Numbered from the stretch's first letter, positions 1 through 5,951 are shown. The stretch is 6,212 bases of DNA from Thermoplasmata archaeon (GCA_021161685.1 JAGHAD010000140.1:1-6212); one strand, 5' to 3'. The notes: a model not told the origin generated them from the letters alone. Translations and numbers: made by a program.

Positions 1-1113
1 AGAGAAACGAGGTTAACTTTCAAACATAAAGATAATGAGAATCCAGCCATAAGAAATGAGAGCGGGGGTTATAAATACCCGGCGCCTCCAATAGCTGAAA
101 TAGTGACAATATCTCCCGGTGATAACCTTGGATATAATGATTATACATACTCCCCAAGCGAGAGAGAAGCTTACTGCAACAACATCTTCCACTGGGCTGA
201 TATCAGCTATAAGGATGATGTCCTAACGATAAGAGGAAAGTCGTACGATCCAAGACCATATGGGTGCATTACGAGCATACACGTGTGGATAAAGGATAGT
301 AATGGGAAAACCGTTTTCTCTGCATGGAGAAACAACACGGAGATGTACTTTGAAGGAGAATGGACAACTGGAGAAAGGAAATTGCTTTACAGGGGAGGCG
401 CTCTTTATTACATGCCAAATGACTTCGAAAGAGAGATACTTTGGGCATCAAACGGTAAGCTCAGGGGAATAGAGGATGTTGTGAGAGCCTTAAACAAGGG
501 AGCTGGTTTTGTCTTCATGTCCGGTCATGGTAGCCCAAACGTATGGGCGGATCATTTCCCAGGTATACCAGGAAACAGGATAAATGGAGAAGTAGTGGGA
601 TTGAATGTCGTCAATTTCAAAAAGCCTTATTTCCCTGTGGACTCTCTCAAGAACGGAGAGAAATTACCGGTGATAGTAATAGGAGGTTGCCACACGAGCA
701 TGTTTAACGTATCGCTTATACCAACGCTTTACGACATGCTTCCATTCATTTTCAAATGGTTACCAAAGGCATACATGTGGACCTTTGGTATCCCTGTACC
801 AGAATGCCTCAACTGGAGACTGGTGAGGAATCCACATGGGGGAGGAATAGCGGCGATAGGTAACACTGGTTTGGGCTATGGCATGCCTGGAAGGAATGCA
901 AATGTTGGAGGAGGTGACTCCTGGATAACGATAGAATTCTTTAGGCAGTATGGAGAAGAAGGTTTGCACATACTTGGACAAGCCTATCAACAAGCAATCG
1001 TTAGCTACATAAATACCTTCAACATGGAGGATTTTGAGGCTGGTCACATAAAGACGGTTCAGGAATGGACCCTACTTGGAGACCCCAGCTTGATGATAGG
1101 AGGCTATCCTTAA
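1..1113 (+). CDS. Gingipain-type (C25-like) cysteine peptidase, C-terminal part, 5' end outside window
   Basis: The frame is open from the first base of the window, so this is the 3' part of a longer gene with 370 residues visible; the GTG at 103 is internal and not a credible start. The protein looks like a clan CD cysteine peptidase of the C25 (gingipain) type. Its catalytic His is in FVFMSGHGS (visible residue 176) and its catalytic Cys in VIVIGGCHTS (visible residue 230), each after a hydrophobic strand, as in the caspase-like fold. The Gly-rich GGGIAAIGNTGLGYG stretch and the closing WTLLGDPSLMIGG are also typical of the family. Family members are usually secreted or cell-surface proteases with an N-terminal signal and propeptide, which would lie upstream of the window. 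Its 3' end overlaps the convergent flavodoxin gene by 42 bases. Family and dyad are well supported; substrate preference is unknown. Confidence 0.85.
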   Translation, partial: RETRLTFKHKDNENPAIRNESGGYKYPAPPIAEIVTISPGDNLGYNDYTYSPSEREAYCNNIFHWADISYKDDVLTIRGKSYDPRPYGCITSIHVWIKDSNGKTVFSAWRNNTEMYFEGEWTTGERKLLYRGGALYYMPNDFEREILWASNGKLRGIEDVVRALNKGAGFVFMSGHGSPNVWADHFPGIPGNRINGEVVGLNVVNFKKPYFPVDSLKNGEKLPVIVIGGCHTSMFNVSLIPTLYDMLPFIFKWLPKAYMWTFGIPVPECLNWRLVRNPHGGGIAAIGNTGLGYGMPGRNANVGGGDSWITIEFFRQYGEEGLHILGQAYQQAIVSYINTFNMEDFEAGHIKTVQEWTLLGDPSLMIGGYP

Positions 1114-1554
1114 AACATTCCTGGCGAACTCCTCGGCTTTGCTGATATCTGCATGGTTTGGTCTATCTTTCCATATTCCACCAAAGAGAGAAAAGAAAAG
1201 GTAATTCGTGTAACCTCTGCATGAGAAAGAAGCAATTACCCCAAAACCCTTTCTCTCCAGCCTTTTCTTTAAAACTCTATCAAAATCCAGCAAAGGGATT
1301 CTCCTAAAAGCACTTGTCGAGAAAATAAAAGCTTCTTTCTCGAGATGCGGTAACATGTCTACAAATTTCAAAAGATCTCTGTGATGCTTTCCATAATATA
1401 TACCCGAACCAAATCCTATTAATTCATAGCCATCTAGAGAAATGCGCTTAACCTTGCTCAAATCGAAAAGATCTGCACCCATGATCTTTGAGATAGCCTC
1501 TGCAATTATCTTAGTATTTCCCCGTATCGATCTGTATACTATAGCCACTTTCAT
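1072..1554 (-). CDS. Flavodoxin-domain protein
   Basis: This is a small single-domain flavodoxin-like protein of 160 residues, expected to bind FMN in the cytoplasm and carry electrons. The N-terminal strand MKVAIVY runs into an FMN phosphate loop, S9-x-x-G12-N13-T14, close to the canonical T/S-x-T-G-N-T. A second loop follows in GFGSGIYYGKHH (from about residue 46), then FIFSTSAF (about 77-84). The ending GGIWKDRPNHADISKAEEFA is characteristic of this flavodoxin subfamily. I chose the ATG at 1554 because the domain begins exactly there. An upstream ATG at 1593 would overlap the preceding stop codon and add an unneeded hydrophobic stretch. About ten residues past the usual end are encoded in the overlap with the peptidase gene. 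It lies 32 bases after the barrel protein gene on the same strand, separated by a T-rich stretch, so co-transcription is uncertain. The redox partner is unknown. Confidence 0.85.
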   Translation of the reverse strand: MKVAIVYRSIRGNTKIIAEAISKIMGADLFDLSKVKRISLDGYELIGFGSGIYYGKHHRDLLKFVDMLPHLEKEAFIFSTSAFRRIPLLDFDRVLKKRLERKGFGVIASFSCRGYTNYLFFSLFGGIWKDRPNHADISKAEEFARNVLRIASYHQAGVSK

Positions 1555-1570
1555 CAGCAGTACAGAAGTT

Positions 1571-1588
1571 AAAAAAATAAAAAGATTT
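1571..1588 (-). terminator. T-rich putative archaeal terminator after the barrel protein gene
   Basis: Directly after the TAA stop of the barrel gene, the minus strand reads ATCTTTTTATTTTTTTAAC, with runs of five and seven T. Archaeal RNA polymerase can terminate at T tracts without a hairpin, so this is a plausible 3' end for that transcript. The same A/T-rich block lies about 26 bases upstream of the flavodoxin ATG, so it could instead or also act as that gene's TATA element. The sequence alone does not decide. Confidence 0.4.
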
Positions 1589-3257
1589 AGCAATCCGATG
1601 CGGTTATCGAATATCCCAGCATCTGCAGGAAATAGCTTATAATGGTCTCTATCAGGTGAAGTATTCTCTCTATTGGTTCTGGCAGGAAGCGGGTTCTCTT
1701 TGTCACTTTCATTTCAACCTTCTGGGATCTGACATAACCTTCCTTTTCTGCATAAACCTTGTATACCCCTTGTCTTGGTATCTTTGCCTTTACCGATCCA
1801 TCTGGACCACTAAGGAAGGTGTATGAATTTATATGAACAGTTGCATTGCCAACTGGATTATCGTTCTCATCCTTAACTATTACCGTAAAGACTTCGTTTC
1901 TCTTCACTTCCTTCTTATCCAATGATATCTTCAATGCATGTGCTTCCCATGTTTCGACGTATCCCCACAAGACTTCTCTATTATCTTCGGTTAGCTTGTA
2001 CTTATCACAGCTCACCATTGGTAGCTCATAGTCGACCCAGTAATGCCACCAGTCGGAATCTCCATCTATGCTTTTAACATAAAGGGCATCCCAGCTTGGG
2101 TAGTAGAGGATGGCACAATTAAAACCTCCTTTCTCTGATGCCTCAACTAGTGCACCAAGGGCAGATGGGTATGGAATGTAATGTTCCTCTTTCTCGTTTG
2201 AGCTGACGTTTATTGCAATAACGGTAGTATCTTTGACTGTCACACTTCCTTCCCATACGGTCTTTTCTTTTCCTTCAATCCTTATATACCCAGTCCATGC
2301 CTCAACTTGGTATGAATGATAGACCTTTACTGGATAGTACTTTCCCAGAAGAGCGGGTATTGCATAAGAGGTCATCCATTCTGGATTTAGATTTAAGGTT
2401 TCGTTCCATCTAAAACTACCATCATCGTTTTGCAAACTCAAAAGATAATCCACCGGGTTCTTTCCATTCTTTATCCAGTTCTCGGGATTTTCTCCGGCAC
2501 AGCTTATAGCCATTATAGCCCAAGATGTTGATGCCGAGTTTGAAGAACCCCACGAGGAGAAACCACCGTCGCTTAGCTGATTTTTTCTCAGGAAATCAAG
2601 AGCTTTCTGGATGATGCTCGAATTCCTATCAACCCCACAGGCTATAAGAGCCATTATGGCAGATGATGTTGAATCGACATCGCTATTTCCAGCTACGCCA
2701 ACCCCCCATCCGCCATCCGCATTTTGATGCATGATGATGTAATTCCTAGCGCCTTGCACAACTGGATCGTTCTTATCTACACCACATGACACCAAAGCGA
2801 TTATACCCCATATATCATCGTTGAGTAGCCCTTTGCTTCCGATTTGCTCACCGTCATAAAATGTTTTAATCTTTTCCACGAAATTTATACCTCCAAAGTT
2901 CGTTGGATCTTTATCGCATGCAACCACAGCAAGGGCGTGTCTCTCCCAATCTGTTACCTTTTCAGGATCAAGTTTGCTTATACTCCTTTCTAGGTAAATG
3001 GAGATATTTCCCATTTCCGCATTTGCAGAACATAAAGCCATTGTAGCCCATGCAGTCGTCATGGGGTCTCCTATTTCTCCATTTTCCTTTTGTTTCAACT
3101 TCAGGAAATCTATCGCTTTTAGAATTTCTTTATCCAAAGGATCCAGCGGAAAATCCCTAGATGGAGATTTTGTTGATGTCGTGTAAGTTGCTGGAATTGC
3201 CAATCCCGTAGTGAGGATCAGGCAGATGGAAACTATCCCCAAGATCGTTCCTTTCAT
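1587..3257 (-). CDS. Secreted alpha/alpha-barrel (prenyltransferase-repeat) protein with DUF4430-like domain
   Basis: This exported protein of 556 residues has the domain order of intrinsic factor/transcobalamin. Residues 1-21 form a signal peptide (MKGTILGIVSICLILTTGLA). Residues 45-305 are prenyltransferase/squalene-oxidase-type repeats forming an alpha/alpha barrel, with motifs HQNADGGWG (about 177), NQLSDGGFS (about 226) and LQNDDGSFRW (about 275). Residues 320-437 match DUF4430, with YPSALGALVEASEKGGF, WWHYWV (403-408) and the end strand EVLWGY. Residues 441-520 form an Ig-like/carboxypeptidase-regulatory-like domain (VKDENDNPVGNATV...SGPDGSV), and 525-549 a hydrophobic helix that may dock on the membrane. 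The SHC-type DxDD acid motif is absent, so it is probably not a cyclase. In the animal proteins, barrel plus beta domain clamp cobalamin; ligand capture here is inferred from that. The ATG at 3257 has GGTGAG four bases upstream; a GTG at 3266 is the alternative start. It is divergent from the ArsR-type gene. Confidence 0.85.
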   Translation of the reverse strand: MKGTILGIVSICLILTTGLAIPATYTTSTKSPSRDFPLDPLDKEILKAIDFLKLKQKENGEIGDPMTTAWATMALCSANAEMGNISIYLERSISKLDPEKVTDWERHALAVVACDKDPTNFGGINFVEKIKTFYDGEQIGSKGLLNDDIWGIIALVSCGVDKNDPVVQGARNYIIMHQNADGGWGVGVAGNSDVDSTSSAIMALIACGVDRNSSIIQKALDFLRKNQLSDGGFSSWGSSNSASTSWAIMAISCAGENPENWIKNGKNPVDYLLSLQNDDGSFRWNETLNLNPEWMTSYAIPALLGKYYPVKVYHSYQVEAWTGYIRIEGKEKTVWEGSVTVKDTTVIAINVSSNEKEEHYIPYPSALGALVEASEKGGFNCAILYYPSWDALYVKSIDGDSDWWHYWVDYELPMVSCDKYKLTEDNREVLWGYVETWEAHALKISLDKKEVKRNEVFTVIVKDENDNPVGNATVHINSYTFLSGPDGSVKAKIPRQGVYKVYAEKEGYVRSQKVEMKVTKRTRFLPEPIERILHLIETIISYFLQMLGYSITASDC

Positions 3258-3261
3258 TTTT

Positions 3262-3267
3262 CTCACC
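3262..3267 (-). promoter_or_regulatory. Ribosome binding site GGTGAG that sets the start of the barrel gene
   Basis: GGTGAG lies four bases before the ATG at 3257 and matches the GGTGA portion of the archaeal anti-Shine-Dalgarno complement. The alternative GTG start at 3266 lies within this same hexamer and has no comparable site of its own, which favours the ATG. A leaderless start at the GTG is still possible, because the TATA box lies about 29 bases upstream of it. Confidence 0.5.
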
Positions 3268-3289
3268 GTATTTTTCGAATAAGAGAGAA

Positions 3290-3298
3290 AAATTTAAA
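3290..3298. promoter_or_regulatory. Shared palindromic TATA box for divergent genes
   Basis: The sequence AAATTTAAA contains the palindrome TTTAAA at 3293-3298, which can act as an archaeal TATA box on either strand. Rightward it predicts a transcript start near 3321, nine bases before the ATG at 3330; the preceding purine-rich GAGAGAAAAA fits a BRE. Leftward it predicts a start near 3270, just upstream of the GGTGAG site. No second TATA candidate as good is present in the 72-base intergenic region, so the two promoters may compete for one TBP site. Confidence 0.55.
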
Positions 3299-3310
3299 GA
3301 TATCAGATTT

Positions 3311-3319
3311 GATAACGAT
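3311..3319. promoter_or_regulatory. Putative operator GATAACGAT, copy 1
   Basis: This nine-base motif is repeated exactly at 4958-4966 upstream of the DUF4430/S-component operon. For the barrel gene (minus strand) it sits 12 bp upstream of the TATA box, a position suited to activation or to control of TBP/TFB access. For the ArsR-type gene (plus strand) it covers the expected transcript start, suited to autorepression. Just before it, ATCA-GATT-TGAT (3302-3313) forms a small inverted repeat overlapping the motif. Binding by the neighbouring regulator is inferred from position and repetition only. Confidence 0.45.
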
Positions 3320-3329
3320 TGTTGTACAA

Positions 3330-3836
3330 ATGAATAACAAATTGTTCAAGGCATTGAGCAGTGAAACGAGGATAAAAATCTTGCAGAAAATTATGGGCAG
3401 AGAATATCATCTATCAGAGTTAGCAAGGGAGATGAATATATCAAAACCCGTTATATCAAGGCATATAAGGATACTGGAAGATGCCAAATTGATAGAAAGG
3501 AGAAAGATAGGAAATGTTCATGTTTTGAGAGCAAACGTGGATATCCTTGAAAAGGTGTTTGAACCTTTCGTTGAAGAAAGGATGGTGAAAGCAAGAGAAG
3601 GAGAGACTGTATTTGATATATTGAAACAGCTTTCTGGAATCGAAATAAAGGAATGCGATGGAAATAAGTTCATTACTGCTGTCAATGGTGAAAAAGGGCT
3701 TTATATCTATGAGATCGATGGCAAAATTCCAGAGAAAGCCATAAATAGGTATAAGCTTGAAAAATCTACGTTACTACAACTGAAGAAACTGATACCAGTA
3801 ACGAAGAAAAGAATAAGGATAATCCTCAGAGATTGA
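3330..3836 (+). CDS. ArsR-type winged-helix regulator with DUF4430-like C-terminal sensor domain
   Basis: This is a DNA-binding transcription regulator of 168 residues. Residues 2-75 form an ArsR-type winged helix: FKALSSETRIKILQKI, then LSELAREMNISKPVISRHI with the recognition helix near 38-50, then the wing LIERRKIGNVHVLRA. No ArsR metal-binding cysteine motif is seen; the only Cys is residue 109. Residues 86-152 resemble DUF4430: GETVFDILKQ (like its T-V-x-x-x-L-x start), GNKFITAVNGEKG, YIYEIDGKIPEKAINRYKL and a last strand. This parallels the two other DUF4430 proteins nearby and suggests it senses the same ligand. I place the start at the ATG at 3330, where the ArsR fold begins; a TTG at 3309 would add seven residues and overlap the putative operator. 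It is divergent from the barrel gene, and its end overlaps the convergent S-component-like gene by 11 bases. The family is clear; the sensor assignment is by eye. Confidence 0.85.
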   Translation: MNNKLFKALSSETRIKILQKIMGREYHLSELAREMNISKPVISRHIRILEDAKLIERRKIGNVHVLRANVDILEKVFEPFVEERMVKAREGETVFDILKQLSGIEIKECDGNKFITAVNGEKGLYIYEIDGKIPEKAINRYKLEKSTLLQLKKLIPVTKKRIRIILRD

Positions 3837-4446
3837 TGGATTCCTTTGGATGGGGGAGCGACCTGACCAATTTGCTTAGAATTCCATGCTCCTTGATGTA
3901 GAGAACCGGTAGAATAACAAGGGTTATTGCCAATCCTGTTGAGAGTAAATGCCATAAGGTGAAAGGTATAGCCAAGGTATAGCACAGGATCAATCCTTTG
4001 ATGGTATGGGGATACCACAAGAGCCAACAACCAAAGTTTGTCCATATATCATACATTAGAACGCCAGCCATTCCTGTGCCGAATATCAAGGATTTTCTCT
4101 GCATGCAGAATATTCCTTTAGATTTCAGTCTGTGGCTTAGCAAAGCTATCATTGCAAAACCAGACCATGTGAACAGGAAGATTAGATTGTTTCCTATAAT
4201 TAGGTCTGTAATAGACATGACCGTCAATGGAATGAGAATAGATGTCCATCTTTTGTCCATGAAATATCCGCTGAGCATCGATATGACTGCCACTAGGAAA
4301 AATAGATCCATCATGAAGAGGGGTTGAATCACTCCGTTCAGGTTGAGGAAGATATCCGGTGATGGAGGGAGAAATTCACCAAGGGTTAATCTTCCGATTA
4401 CTCCTGCGAATATCAATATCGGGATTAATCCCACTTTCCTATCCAT
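3826..4446 (-). CDS. DUF6580-type integral membrane protein, ECF transporter S-component-like
   Basis: This membrane protein of 206 residues has about six hydrophobic segments, near residues 6-23, 44-62, 68-84, 87-104, 119-137 and 155-185 (the last possibly two). It resembles the DUF6580 family of S-component-like proteins, with conserved-looking DIWTNFGCW (133-141) and YPHTIKGLILCYTLAIPF (145-162). S components are the substrate-binding membrane subunits of ECF vitamin and metal transporters, and size and helix count fit. The ATP-binding and T subunits are not in this window and would have to come from elsewhere. The ATG overlaps the upstream DUF4430 gene by eight bases and follows a strong GGAGGG site, so translation of the pair is probably coupled. 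The DUF4430 partner suggests it imports whatever that protein binds; a corrinoid is the main guess, not demonstrated. Confidence 0.75.
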   Translation of the reverse strand: MDRKVGLIPILIFAGVIGRLTLGEFLPPSPDIFLNLNGVIQPLFMMDLFFLVAVISMLSGYFMDKRWTSILIPLTVMSITDLIIGNNLIFLFTWSGFAMIALLSHRLKSKGIFCMQRKSLIFGTGMAGVLMYDIWTNFGCWLLWYPHTIKGLILCYTLAIPFTLWHLLSTGLAITLVILPVLYIKEHGILSKLVRSLPHPKESINL

Positions 4447-4915
4447 TTTTTCCCTCCAGAATTTCTATCTTCGGTTCTTGCAATTTCCATTCAATCACAT
4501 CTCCATTCTTTACCTTCTGCAAATCAACTCCTAAGGGAGCGTAGTTACCATTTATGTAATACTGCCAGAACTTATTAGCTTTTGGATTTTCTTCAGTCGA
4601 GTTTATTGAATAAATGTAATGACTCTTGTATTGAGGAAAGTACTTTGCTTTGAATGATAAACCGTATCTCTCTCTTGCCTCTAATAAAGCATGGTAGACC
4701 GTTGCATTTTTAGGATCTAATGAGATGTTATAACTGTCGATTCTTCCATCTCCATAATCTATGATCATGGTAACATTTATTGTTTCATTTGCCAAGGGAA
4801 ATTCTGGATACTCAAATGTTATTGTTCCCTCATCGATAAGCTTCAGTATACCTGCACAAGATAAAGAAAGGGCTAATATTCCAACTACTGCAGTCAGCAG
4901 GGCTTTTTGGGACAC
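4439..4915 (-). CDS. Membrane-anchored DUF4430 domain protein
   Basis: This protein of 158 residues begins with a hydrophobic segment (residues 4-27, LLTAVVGILALSLSCAG), either an N-terminal anchor or a signal peptide. Cys20 could be a lipid site, but the preceding residues fit a lipobox poorly. The rest is a DUF4430 domain: VTMIIDYGDGRI (48-59), ATVYHALLEARERYG (71-85), HYIYSIN (99-105), FWQYYINGNYAPLGV (116-130) and NGDVIEWKL (137-145). DUF4430 is related to the C-terminal beta domain of transcobalamin/intrinsic factor. Placed outside the membrane it could hand a ligand to the S-component-like protein encoded next, whose start it overlaps by eight bases. I chose the GTG at 4915 because a TATA box is centred 26-27 bases upstream, predicting a leaderless message. 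The second half of the promoter region carries two copies of the GATAACGAT-type motif. Confidence 0.8.
   Translation of the reverse strand: MSQKALLTAVVGILALSLSCAGILKLIDEGTITFEYPEFPLANETINVTMIIDYGDGRIDSYNISLDPKNATVYHALLEARERYGLSFKAKYFPQYKSHYIYSINSTEENPKANKFWQYYINGNYAPLGVDLQKVKNGDVIEWKLQEPKIEILEGKNG
4452..4457 (-). promoter_or_regulatory. Strong Shine-Dalgarno GGAGGG for the S-component-like gene
   Basis: GGAGGG precedes the ATG at 4446 by five bases and lies inside the end of the DUF4430 gene. It is the best Shine-Dalgarno site in the window. Together with the eight-base gene overlap it indicates translation from a shared message rather than a separate promoter. Confidence 0.7.
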
Positions 4916-4938
4916 GAGAATTTAATGAAAATCTTCCC

Positions 4939-4950
4939 TTTAAATTTTGA
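4939..4950 (-). promoter_or_regulatory. TATA/BRE promoter of the DUF4430-S-component operon
   Basis: On the minus strand the sequence reads TCAAAATTTAAAGGG, with TTTAAA at 4939-4944 and an A-rich BRE-like flank on the upstream side. The centre is 26-27 bases from the GTG at 4915, which is the spacing expected of a leaderless archaeal transcript. The GATAACGAT motif begins 13 bp further upstream. Confidence 0.55.
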
Positions 4951-4957
4951 TCTTTTT

Positions 4958-4966
4958 GATAACGAT
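4958..4966. promoter_or_regulatory. Putative operator GATAACGAT, copy 2
   Basis: This is an exact nine-base match to 3311-3319, preceded by TT in place of the TT in TTTGATAACGAT there. It lies 13 bp upstream of the operon's TATA box, against 12 bp for the barrel gene. Conserved sequence plus conserved spacing points to one factor controlling both transcripts. Confidence 0.5.
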
Positions 4967-4979
4967 CGATAGCTATATA

Positions 4980-4988
4980 GGTAACGAT
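4980..4988. promoter_or_regulatory. Putative operator variant GGTAACGAT, copy 3
   Basis: This differs by one base from copies 1 and 2 and starts exactly 22 bp after copy 2, about two helical turns, so both would face the same side of the DNA. It is followed by ATCAGATT (4987-4994), which also occurs next to copy 1 (3302-3309). Its last base overlaps the ancestral stop codon of the hydrolase pseudogene. Confidence 0.35.
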
Positions 4989-5919
4989 CAGATTAAACCG
5001 AGAAATTTCTTGAGAGCTGGGGTGATGATCTCGTCATTTGGATTTCCAATAGCATCGTTAACTTCTTAGTGAGTGTAGTTCATGGCATTGATAATTTCAA
5101 CCTGTACCCCCTCTTCTCTGAGTTTGTTTACAAATCTTTCACTTATGTTTATTCTAGTAAGATTTCCACGTGTTACAACAAAGAAAGGAGGTATCGGTTT
5201 TCCTGACTCTATGTGATTTATTGGCGACGCATCATACCATACATTGGGATCTGTACCGAACGCATTCATATAGATCATGGCAAACGACGGAGAGGCATTT
5301 TCTATTACATATTCATCAACATCGTATGCTTCTGTGTCAAGGCTAACCACATGTTTTATTATGCTAAGATTTAGATCATGCTCTGCCAGAAAAGATTCAT
5401 TGGTGGCGATGGCCGAAACAATGTAAGCTCCAGCTGAATGTCCCATCAGAGAAATCTGATCTGGATCTCCCCCATATTCATTTATGTGCCGATGTACCCA
5501 TGCTATGGCGGCGGCTACATCTTGACAATGTACAGGGTATTTTATGCGATTTGGGTTCAAATCTTTTGGATCGGATGGGATATCTCGAAGGAGAGAGACG
5601 GTAGTTTACGCTTACGAATATCCATCCAGAGTTTATAAAAAGCGGTATCTTGTAATGCAGCCTGTTCGATTTATCACCAGCTACCCATGCCCTCCTCCAT
5701 GAACCCATATCATAACCGGGAGACCTTTACTAGATGCGCTCTCGTTATACTTCACAAGGCCCAAAGTTTTTGGTATATATCAAGCGATAGAAGTCTTGGA
5801 TCGACTCCAGGAATCTCCTTATAGATAATATCACCGTATTTTTTATAAGTGCTAGCAATGCATCCAGCATCCAATACAAAAATGAGAAATAGGAGAAACA
5901 ACATGATTTCTTTTCTCAT
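4988..5919 (-). pseudogene. Decayed secreted alpha/beta-hydrolase (carboxylesterase-like)
   Basis: Pieces in three frames together give one alpha/beta-hydrolase of about 310 residues. It starts at ATG 5919 with a signal peptide ending in a lipoprotein-like DAGC, then GVDPRLLSLDIYQ. A frame change near the five-base T run at 5767-5771 leads to GLPVMIWVHGGG, the oxyanion-hole motif. A second, near 5697, leads to WVAGDKSNRLHYK...VNYRLSP. A third, near 5585-5600, leads to DPKDLNPNRIKYPVHCQDVA and the nucleophile motif GHSAGA (Ser codon 5435-5437). The last open piece ends NYTH at a TAA (5066-5068); read through, EVNDAIGNPND...KKFLGLI continues in frame to a TGA at 4988-4990, a natural end. The TAA therefore looks like a GAA-to-TAA change. 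The family resembles small HSL-like/BD-FAE-type esterases. Three shifts plus a nonsense codon make a non-functional relic most likely. Sequencing error could explain one lesion, hardly four. Confidence 0.85.
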
Positions 5920-5943
5920 CGATAAGAAAACTCGCTCTTCACC

Positions 5944-5951
5944 TAAGTAAA
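5944..5951 (-). promoter_or_regulatory. Possible relic TATA box of the hydrolase pseudogene
   Basis: The minus strand reads GGAAATTTACTTAGG, with a TATA-like TTTACTTA centred about 28 bases before the ATG at 5919. The match is modest and no independent support exists. An AGGTGA further down is too far from that ATG to be its ribosome site. Confidence 0.3.

Noticed and set aside
103..105. GTG as the start of the cysteine peptidase
   Set aside because: The frame is open to the first base of the window and the residues before it continue the protein; the catalytic domain also needs upstream sequence.
760..1047. Antisense reading frame inside the peptidase gene, and similar ones at 269-451, 1846-2031, 3998-4327 and 4343-4544
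   Set aside because: They lie opposite well-supported genes, show no domain or signal, and have the composition expected of shadow frames.
1555..1593. Upstream ATG at 1593 for the flavodoxin
   Set aside because: It overlaps the stop of the preceding gene, adds a hydrophobic run encoded by the T-rich tract, and the flavodoxin fold starts exactly at the ATG at 1554.
1587..3257. Functional squalene-hopene or other terpene cyclase
   Set aside because: The repeats are similar, but the catalytic DxDD motif is missing, the protein is exported, and it carries DUF4430 and Ig-like domains suited to binding.
3309..3329. TTG start giving the regulator seven more residues
   Set aside because: It would place the start within or before the expected transcript start and over the operator motif; the fold begins at the ATG at 3330.
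4916..5065. Cobalamin riboswitch upstream of the uptake operon
   Set aside because: The predicted transcript is leaderless, leaving no room for a riboswitch, and no B12-box-like sequence was seen.
5066..5919. Programmed frameshifting or several small genes in the hydrolase region
   Set aside because: Three separate shifts, no recognisable slippery-site and structure arrangement, and a nonsense codon followed by conserved sequence indicate a broken gene.
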